From NCBI GenBank assembly GCA_910587825.1, contig CAJUNJ010000019.1, positions 1-8,504 on the forward strand: a DNA stretch of 8,504 nucleotides, read 5' to 3'. A program made the position numbers and the translations under genes. The DNA comes from an uncultured Christensenellaceae bacterium. Lineage in GTDB: Bacteria > Bacillota > Clostridia > Christensenellales > Borkfalkiaceae. Numbering within the stretch: the stretch's first letter is position 1; every line of letters starts with the position of its first letter. The notes below the pieces were generated by a model. The model made no database searches. It saw only the letters and a list, made by a program, of their open reading frames with translations, and had not been told where the DNA came from. This document shows, one piece after another, positions 5,090-8,504 of the stretch.

Positions 5090-7006
5090 ATGGCAGACAC
5101 AAGTCGCAGGGGTATGAGCCCCGTTTTGGCTTTTATATTAGGAGTCCTTTTTGCGTTTATAGTTCTCGCGGGCGCGATTGCCGGCGGGGTATATTTTGCG
5201 CTCACTTACAAACTCGACAACATCGCGGCGAATAAGGACGAGGACGGCAATTATATATATATCAATGCCGACCCGGATAACGGAGGCGTAGCCAACGTGC
5301 TTGACCTTGTTAAAAAACTCGGAGAGTTGACAAGCGACTCCTCTTCGCTTACGCTCGGCGGGGTAGAGGGGCTTATTCCTTATACAAGTTCGCTTACTTC
5401 TGATTTGTATACCGCTTTGGGGCAGTATATGGATATTGACGAACAGGAAATCAAACAGGTTAAATTTTCGGAACTGGGGCAGTATTTCGAAGATAAAGTA
5501 ATGGATATACGCCCCGCACGTCTTTTGGAATCGTTCGGCGGCGGTCTGCCCGACAATAAGTTAATAGAAGTTCTGCTTTACGGCAAGGAAGCCGATTACG
5601 TTGAAGAAGACGGCGGTCGTTATCCCGTATGGTACGATGTGTACGAACAGTCCGAAAATACGTTCAGGCGCAAGGGCGACAGATATATTTTACCGCAGGA
5701 ACAGGTTGAATATTTAAGCCTTGACGGCGGGGAATACAGGCTGTATTACTACCGCACACAGTCTGCGAGAAGCGCGGGCTGTTTTATCACCGTAAAGGGC
5801 GAAGACGGAAAATTTACCGCAAACGCTACCCAGAATTACGCTTACGTAAGCGTGGACGGGCTTTCATCTCTTACGGGCAACTATTATTACCAAGGCGAGG
5901 AAAAAGTTGAGACCGACCCCGTAACGTTGGGTTCGCTTACAGACGGAAGCGCAATGTCGTCGCTTGACGGTCTGTATCTTACGGACTTTATAGAAGAGGG
6001 CGGCGAGCTTACCGATAAGATAATAGGCGGTATAACCATAGGGTCTATCATAGACGGTTCTGTGGATTTCGGGGGTATAGTCAACGGACTTACGCTTGAC
6101 GACCTTATCGACGTAACGATAAGCGCAAACCTGCCCGACCCGTCCTGCTCGGTTCTTGCCTACGTGGTGTACGGCATTACGGATTTAACGGTTGCAAGCG
6201 GTACGGCTTCTGGCAGGGAATACACCCATACGGGAGTTTACAATGCAACCGACGGCGTTAAGTCGGATTGTTATATCTTTGCGCCCGAAGGCAAGGTTGA
6301 AGAAGCGTTTATAATTTCTGACGGCGCTGTTACGGATGTTAAAGGTACGACGGTTAACGGCATAAACGACCGAGTGTCGGGCGTCACGCGCGACCTTAAA
6401 ATAGGTCAGCTTATGGACGTAAGCGGAAATAAATTTCTTGAAGCGGTTGGAAATTCCACTGTCGCAAGCCTGCCTGCGGACATACAAAAGCTGTCTGTCA
6501 ACCAGCTCTACGCCCAGGACATTTACGAAAAGGAAGACGGTGAAGTCAAACTTAAACTTGCCACGGAATATAACGGGAAATATCTGTATTACGAGCTTGC
6601 GGACGGCGAATATAGACTTGTCAATGCCGAAAGCGACAGGGCGGGCAAACTGACCGAGGCGCAATTCGAAAGCGGAGTATACTATACGTACGGCAAAACC
6701 GTACCCGTGTGGAAGTTGCTTCTGTATGCTTCCGACGGCGTCTCCGAAGCCGAATGCGCGTATTCGATAAACAACTTAACTTCGCTTATAACCAACGTAA
6801 CGACAAATACCCGCAAGTCGACCTTGCGTGAGCTTTACGACGCGGAAATTCTGTATTTCGAAAACGAGTCGGTTTTGGAATGGAATATCAGATACGAGGG
6901 ACGGGAAATGTTTTTGGGAAAGCTTACGCTTGAACAGACGATAGATTTCTTCGTCAAGATTATGAAGAACCCGTCGATATTACTTCCGCAATCGGGTTTA
7001 AATTAA
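5090..7006 (+). CDS. Membrane-anchored repeat protein of unknown function
   Basis: I do not recognise this 638-residue protein. The N-terminus is short and basic (RR at 6-7), then one long hydrophobic segment (about 12-38) acts as a signal anchor, placing the remaining 600 residues outside the membrane. The exported part is acidic and rich in Gly, Asp, Tyr, Thr and Ser. It has short recurring units: VTLGSL (278-283), ITIGSI (315-320), GLTLDDL (333-339), LKIGQL (436-441), each followed by an Asp or a Leu-rich turn. A second repeat type is Tyr-rich: LDGGEYRLYYY (211-221) and LADGEYRLVN (503-512), each near a PVW motif (179-181, 539-541). There is no lipobox, LPxTG or catalytic motif. It has its own promoter and strong ribosome site, lies between cca and rpsF, and ends next to the rpsF promoter. 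A structural or envelope role is possible but unproven. Confidence 0.85.
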   Translation: MADTSRRGMSPVLAFILGVLFAFIVLAGAIAGGVYFALTYKLDNIAANKDEDGNYIYINADPDNGGVANVLDLVKKLGELTSDSSSLTLGGVEGLIPYTSSLTSDLYTALGQYMDIDEQEIKQVKFSELGQYFEDKVMDIRPARLLESFGGGLPDNKLIEVLLYGKEADYVEEDGGRYPVWYDVYEQSENTFRRKGDRYILPQEQVEYLSLDGGEYRLYYYRTQSARSAGCFITVKGEDGKFTANATQNYAYVSVDGLSSLTGNYYYQGEEKVETDPVTLGSLTDGSAMSSLDGLYLTDFIEEGGELTDKIIGGITIGSIIDGSVDFGGIVNGLTLDDLIDVTISANLPDPSCSVLAYVVYGITDLTVASGTASGREYTHTGVYNATDGVKSDCYIFAPEGKVEEAFIISDGAVTDVKGTTVNGINDRVSGVTRDLKIGQLMDVSGNKFLEAVGNSTVASLPADIQKLSVNQLYAQDIYEKEDGEVKLKLATEYNGKYLYYELADGEYRLVNAESDRAGKLTEAQFESGVYYTYGKTVPVWKLLLYASDGVSEAECAYSINNLTSLITNVTTNTRKSTLRELYDAEILYFENESVLEWNIRYEGREMFLGKLTLEQTIDFFVKIMKNPSILLPQSGLN

Positions 7007-7035
7007 TTGACATTTAAATTTATTTGTAATAAAAT
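7007..7035 (+). promoter_or_regulatory. Promoter of the rpsF-ssb-rpsR operon
   Basis: A consensus TTGACA (7007-7012), a 17-nt spacer and TAAAAT (7030-7035). The predicted start is about 7042, directly at the base of the leader hairpin. The -35 begins on the base after the TAA stop (7004-7006) of the upstream gene, so no terminator fits between the two. Confidence 0.8.
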
Positions 7036-7041
7036 GTAATA

Positions 7042-7084
7042 ACCTTGCATACCGTCGGTGGTATGCCGATTAAGTCCGGGAGGT
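7042..7084 (+). promoter_or_regulatory. Probable S6:S18 autoregulatory leader motif of rpsF
   Basis: GCATACC (7047-7053) pairs exactly with GGTATGC (7060-7066) around a 6-nt loop. On the 3' side CCG (7066-7068) and ATT follow before AAG (7072-7074), which can pair with CTT (7044-7046), giving a hairpin with a large one-sided internal loop containing CCG. That is the layout reported for the rpsF leader bound by the S6:S18 complex, which mimics its 16S rRNA site. ACCT (7042-7045) can alternatively pair with AGGT (7081-7084), covering the ribosome binding site. Repression by excess S6:S18 is therefore expected; assignment is by layout from memory, not by a covariance model. Confidence 0.6.
7078..7083 (+). 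promoter_or_regulatory. Ribosome binding site deciding the rpsF start
   Basis: GGGAGG (7078-7083) lies 7 nt before the ATG at 7091. It selects this start over an in-frame GTG at 7058, which would put extra residues without family similarity in front of MKTYEMLYVL and would translate through the leader hairpin. Confidence 0.85.
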
Positions 7085-7090
7085 GAAATT

Positions 7091-7375
7091 ATGAAAACTT
7101 ACGAAATGCTTTACGTTTTGGACAACGCCATTGCAGACGAAGCAAAGGAAGCGTTTGTCAAAAAGTTCGAAGACGTAGTTACGGCTGCGAACGGTAAAGT
7201 CGTATCCACTGACAAGTGGGGCGCGAAGAAGTTGGCGTATCCTATCAATTATAAGAACGACGGCTATTACGTGCTTATGACTTTCGAAGCGGAAGGCTCG
7301 GTTGTAAAGGAACTTGACAGAGTGTCGGGTCTTTCATCCGAAGTTTTAAGAAAAGTTATTACCGCAAAAGAATAA
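7091..7375 (+). CDS. rpsF: Small ribosomal subunit protein S6 (bS6)
   Basis: The 94-residue protein has the usual S6 length. It opens with MKTYEMLYVLDN, the typical first beta strand, and has the family core DKWGAKKLAYPI (41-52) and YYVLMTFEA (59-67) of the ferredoxin-like fold. S6 binds the central domain of 16S rRNA in the 30S platform together with S18, encoded two genes downstream. It is the first gene of the operon, 10 nt before ssb. The C-terminus, ending TAKE, is short, without the glutamate-rich tail modified by RimK in some enterobacteria. Regulation is probably by S6:S18 binding to its own leader. Confidence 0.96.
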   Translation: MKTYEMLYVLDNAIADEAKEAFVKKFEDVVTAANGKVVSTDKWGAKKLAYPINYKNDGYYVLMTFEAEGSVVKELDRVSGLSSEVLRKVITAKE

Positions 7376-7385
7376 GGAACAGGAA

Positions 7386-7805
7386 ATGAACAAAGTATTT
7401 TTAATCGGAAATTTAACCCGTGACCCCGAACTTACCGAAACGACTTCGGGCGTATCGCTTTGCCGTTTTTCCATTGCCGTAAACAGAAATTACGGCGGTG
7501 CGGACGGTGAAAGAAAGACAGACTTCTTCAACGTCGTCGCTTGGCGCGGGCTGGGCGAAACGGTTGCAAGATACGCCAAAAAGGGTAATAAGGTTGCAGT
7601 AAGCGGCTCGATAGAGCTTCGCAATTACGAAGACGGTCAGGGGGTAAAGCGTACGGGTGTGGACATTGTGGCGCAGGACGTAGAATTCCTTACGCCTAAG
7701 GGTTCGCAGGGCGACAGCGGATACGTTGCCGATTCCCCCGCACCCGCAGACAGAAAGCGGGCAAGTTTGCAGGCGTTTGACGACGACTCTGACATCCCTT
7801 TCTAA
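7386..7805 (+). CDS. ssb: Single-stranded DNA-binding protein
   Basis: The 139-residue protein begins MNKVFLIGNLTRDPEL and continues with SLCRFSIAVNR and DFFNVVAWRGLGE, the OB-fold core (about 1-103) with the conserved ssDNA-stacking aromatics F48 and W53. Residues 104-131 are a short flexible linker. The tail DDDSDIPF (132-139) is the canonical acidic tip that recruits replication and repair partners. It should work as a tetramer at replication forks. The linker is short relative to many Bacillota SSBs. AAGGAACAGGAA just before the ATG gives a ribosome site. Location between rpsF and rpsR is the classical arrangement, linking supply to growth rate. Confidence 0.97.
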   Translation: MNKVFLIGNLTRDPELTETTSGVSLCRFSIAVNRNYGGADGERKTDFFNVVAWRGLGETVARYAKKGNKVAVSGSIELRNYEDGQGVKRTGVDIVAQDVEFLTPKGSQGDSGYVADSPAPADRKRASLQAFDDDSDIPF

Positions 7806-7834
7806 AAAAATAATATCAATTCAGGAGATTAATA

Positions 7835-8089
7835 ATGGAAGAAAATAAACCCGTTGCTCCCAAAAAGAGCTATAAAAGGGTTCCCCGCAGAAAGGTTTGC
7901 GTTTTCTGTCAGGAAAAAGTGACGGAAATAGATTATAAAGACGTAAACCGTTTAAAGAAGTTCGTTGCAGAAAGCGGAAAAATTTTGCCCCGCAGAATGA
8001 GCGGAACGTGCGCAAAGCACCAGCGCGAACTTTCCACGGCTATCAAGCGTGCAAGAGTAGCCGCCCTGCTTCCCTTCAAAGCAGACTGA
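7835..8089 (+). CDS. rpsR: Small ribosomal subunit protein S18 (bS18), zinc-binding form
   Basis: The 84-residue protein contains the S18 core IDYKDVNRLKKFV (32-44), GKILPRRMSGTCAKHQR (48-64) and AIKRARVAALLPF (69-81). Cysteines C22 and C25 (CVFC) with C59 and H62 form a probable zinc site, marking the C+ type rather than the C- type found in Bacillus subtilis. S18 sits on the 30S platform with S6. AGGAG (7823-7827) lies 7 nt before the ATG, 29 nt after ssb. It is the last gene of the operon; rplI is not adjacent. Organisms with a C+ S18 sometimes keep a zinc-free spare copy elsewhere, which cannot be seen here. Confidence 0.97.
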   Translation: MEENKPVAPKKSYKRVPRRKVCVFCQEKVTEIDYKDVNRLKKFVAESGKILPRRMSGTCAKHQRELSTAIKRARVAALLPFKAD

Positions 8090-8101
8090 TTTTAATTTTT
8101 G

Positions 8102-8152
8102 TAAGCGTACAATTCCGACCGTCGCGTCTTTCGCCATAGTCGTCGGCGCTTA
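8102..8152. repeat. Nested inverted repeats in the rpsR 3' spacer
   Basis: TAAGCG (8102-8107) pairs with CGCTTA (8147-8152) and CCGAC (8115-8119) pairs with GTCGG (8142-8146). The two right arms are adjacent, so the helices could stack with a 7-nt bulge on the left. Inside, GCG (8124-8126) and CGC (8132-8134) can close a 5-nt loop. The stretch lies between the rpsR stop and the terminator and holds no open reading frame I trust. It may be a folded 3' untranslated region or a small RNA; no known family was recognised. Confidence 0.35.
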
Positions 8153-8176
8153 ACAGAAGAACAATTTAAAAATTTT

Positions 8177-8209
8177 AAAAGACCTTGCTTAAAGCGTAAG
8201 GTCTTTTTT
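8177..8209 (+). terminator. Intrinsic terminator of rpsF-ssb-rpsR
   Basis: AAAAGACCTT (8177-8186) pairs perfectly with AAGGTCTTTT (8198-8207) around an 11-nt loop, in which a further GC/GC pair is possible. A run of six T ends at 8209. It lies 88 nt after the rpsR stop codon. The A-rich left arm would also give a T-run on the opposite strand, but no minus-strand gene approaches from the right. Confidence 0.9.
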
Positions 8210-8223
8210 CTAAATATTTTTGC

Positions 8224-8251
8224 TTGTCAAAACTATTAATTTTATGATAAT
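8224..8251 (+). promoter_or_regulatory. Probable promoter of the Big2 lipoprotein gene
   Basis: TTGTCA (8224-8229), a 16-nt spacer and GATAAT (8246-8251). The start would fall near 8258, leaving a leader of about 14 nt that contains the GGGGG ribosome site (8260-8264). An alternative -10, TAATAT at 8248-8253, would have an 18-nt spacer. Confidence 0.5.
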
Positions 8252-8271
8252 ATGTAGACGGGGGAAACAGT

Positions 8272-8504
8272 ATGACGGATAGAATAAATTACAACAAATT
8301 AATAATATTCATATTGGCAGTGATTTTTACAGTGGCTCTTTCGCTATGCTTTGCCGCATGCGCCGACGACTCCGACGACTTGCAACAGCTTGTGGAAGTT
8401 ACGGACGTTACTCTCGACGAGTCGTCTTTAACCTTAAAAGTCGGCGGAAAGCAGACGCTGACAGCTACGGTATTGCCCGCTGACGCAAGCAATAAAGAAG
8501 TTGT
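8272..8504 (+). CDS. Lipoprotein with bacterial Ig-like (Big2) domain, 3' end missing
   Basis: Only the first 77 residues are in the window; the gene runs off the right edge. The N-terminus has a short polar region with Arg and Lys, a hydrophobic stretch (about 10-29) and FAAC (27-30), a plausible lipobox with C30 as the lipidated residue; Phe at -3 is less common than Leu. After an acidic linker (DDSDD), VTDVTLDESSLTLKVGGK then TLTATVLPADAS (43-73) is the typical beginning of a Big2 immunoglobulin-like domain, found in adhesins and other surface proteins of gut and host-associated bacteria. The ATG is supported by GGGGGAAA (8260-8267). The product is probably anchored to the outer face of the membrane; the function lies in the unseen C-terminal part. 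Confidence 0.85.
   Translation, partial: MTDRINYNKLIIFILAVIFTVALSLCFAACADDSDDLQQLVEVTDVTLDESSLTLKVGGKQTLTATVLPADASNKEV

Noticed and set aside
6185..6664. 159-codon minus-strand open frame inside the 638-aa gene
   Set aside because: No ribosome site or promoter and a basic, composition-driven protein. The sense frame is continuous and well initiated.
7058..7090. Longer S6 beginning at GTG 7058
   Set aside because: It starts within the leader hairpin, has no ribosome site of its own, and adds residues absent from S6 proteins.
8289..8492. 67-codon minus-strand open frame opposite the Big2 lipoprotein
   Set aside because: The plus strand shows signal peptide, lipobox and Big2 motif in frame; the minus frame has no initiation signals.

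Overview
The window looks like chromosomal DNA from a Gram-positive, Clostridia-like member of the Bacillota. Four things suggest this. The ribosomal and replication cluster rpsF-ssb-rpsR is in its usual bacterial order. S18 is the cysteine-containing, zinc-binding form. Promoters are close to the sigma-A consensus and most genes have strong purine-rich ribosome binding sites. There are also a SpoIIE-type phosphatase and a Big2 lipoprotein. Placement below class level is a guess. I see no rRNA, tRNA, insertion sequence, integrase or CRISPR array.

Left part (1-3496) is a four-gene minus-strand unit. It reads, in transcription order, a DgkB/YegS-type lipid kinase, a PAS plus SpoIIE/PP2C phosphatase with a cysteine-rich sensor domain, a seven-helix YwaF/TMEM164-like membrane protein, and a small flavodoxin-fold iron-sulfur flavoprotein. 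The first three are packed 1 and 6 nt apart and probably translationally coupled; the fourth follows after 80 nt. A perfect 13-bp hairpin at 57-85 sits exactly at the last stop codon and can serve as terminator. A second perfect hairpin lies at 21-41.

The centre (3497-3596) is a compact divergent promoter region. One self-complementary TTGCAA (3550-3555) is placed exactly 17 bp from a perfect TATAAT on both strands, so the two promoters appear to share one -35 element. Rightward it drives cca, the tRNA CCA-adding enzyme with an HD domain, from a leader of about 11 nt with no Shine-Dalgarno.

The right part is all plus strand. Gene 5090-7006 encodes a 638-residue membrane-anchored protein of unknown function with internal repeats, its own promoter and a leader hairpin. 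Directly after its stop codon lies a TTGACA/TAAAAT promoter, then a short structured leader resembling the S6:S18 autoregulatory motif, then rpsF, ssb and rpsR. The operon ends in a strong intrinsic terminator (8177-8209), preceded by an 87-bp spacer that can fold. A new promoter and the start of a Big2-domain lipoprotein gene run off the right edge.

Functionally the window mixes housekeeping (tRNA maturation, small-subunit ribosomal proteins, ssDNA binding) with an envelope and signalling operon (lipid phosphorylation, regulated dephosphorylation, redox flavoprotein) and two surface or envelope proteins. The best candidates for something not yet described are the shared -35 divergent promoter, the repeat-containing 638-aa protein, and the cysteine-rich PAS-phosphatase in its lipid kinase operon.
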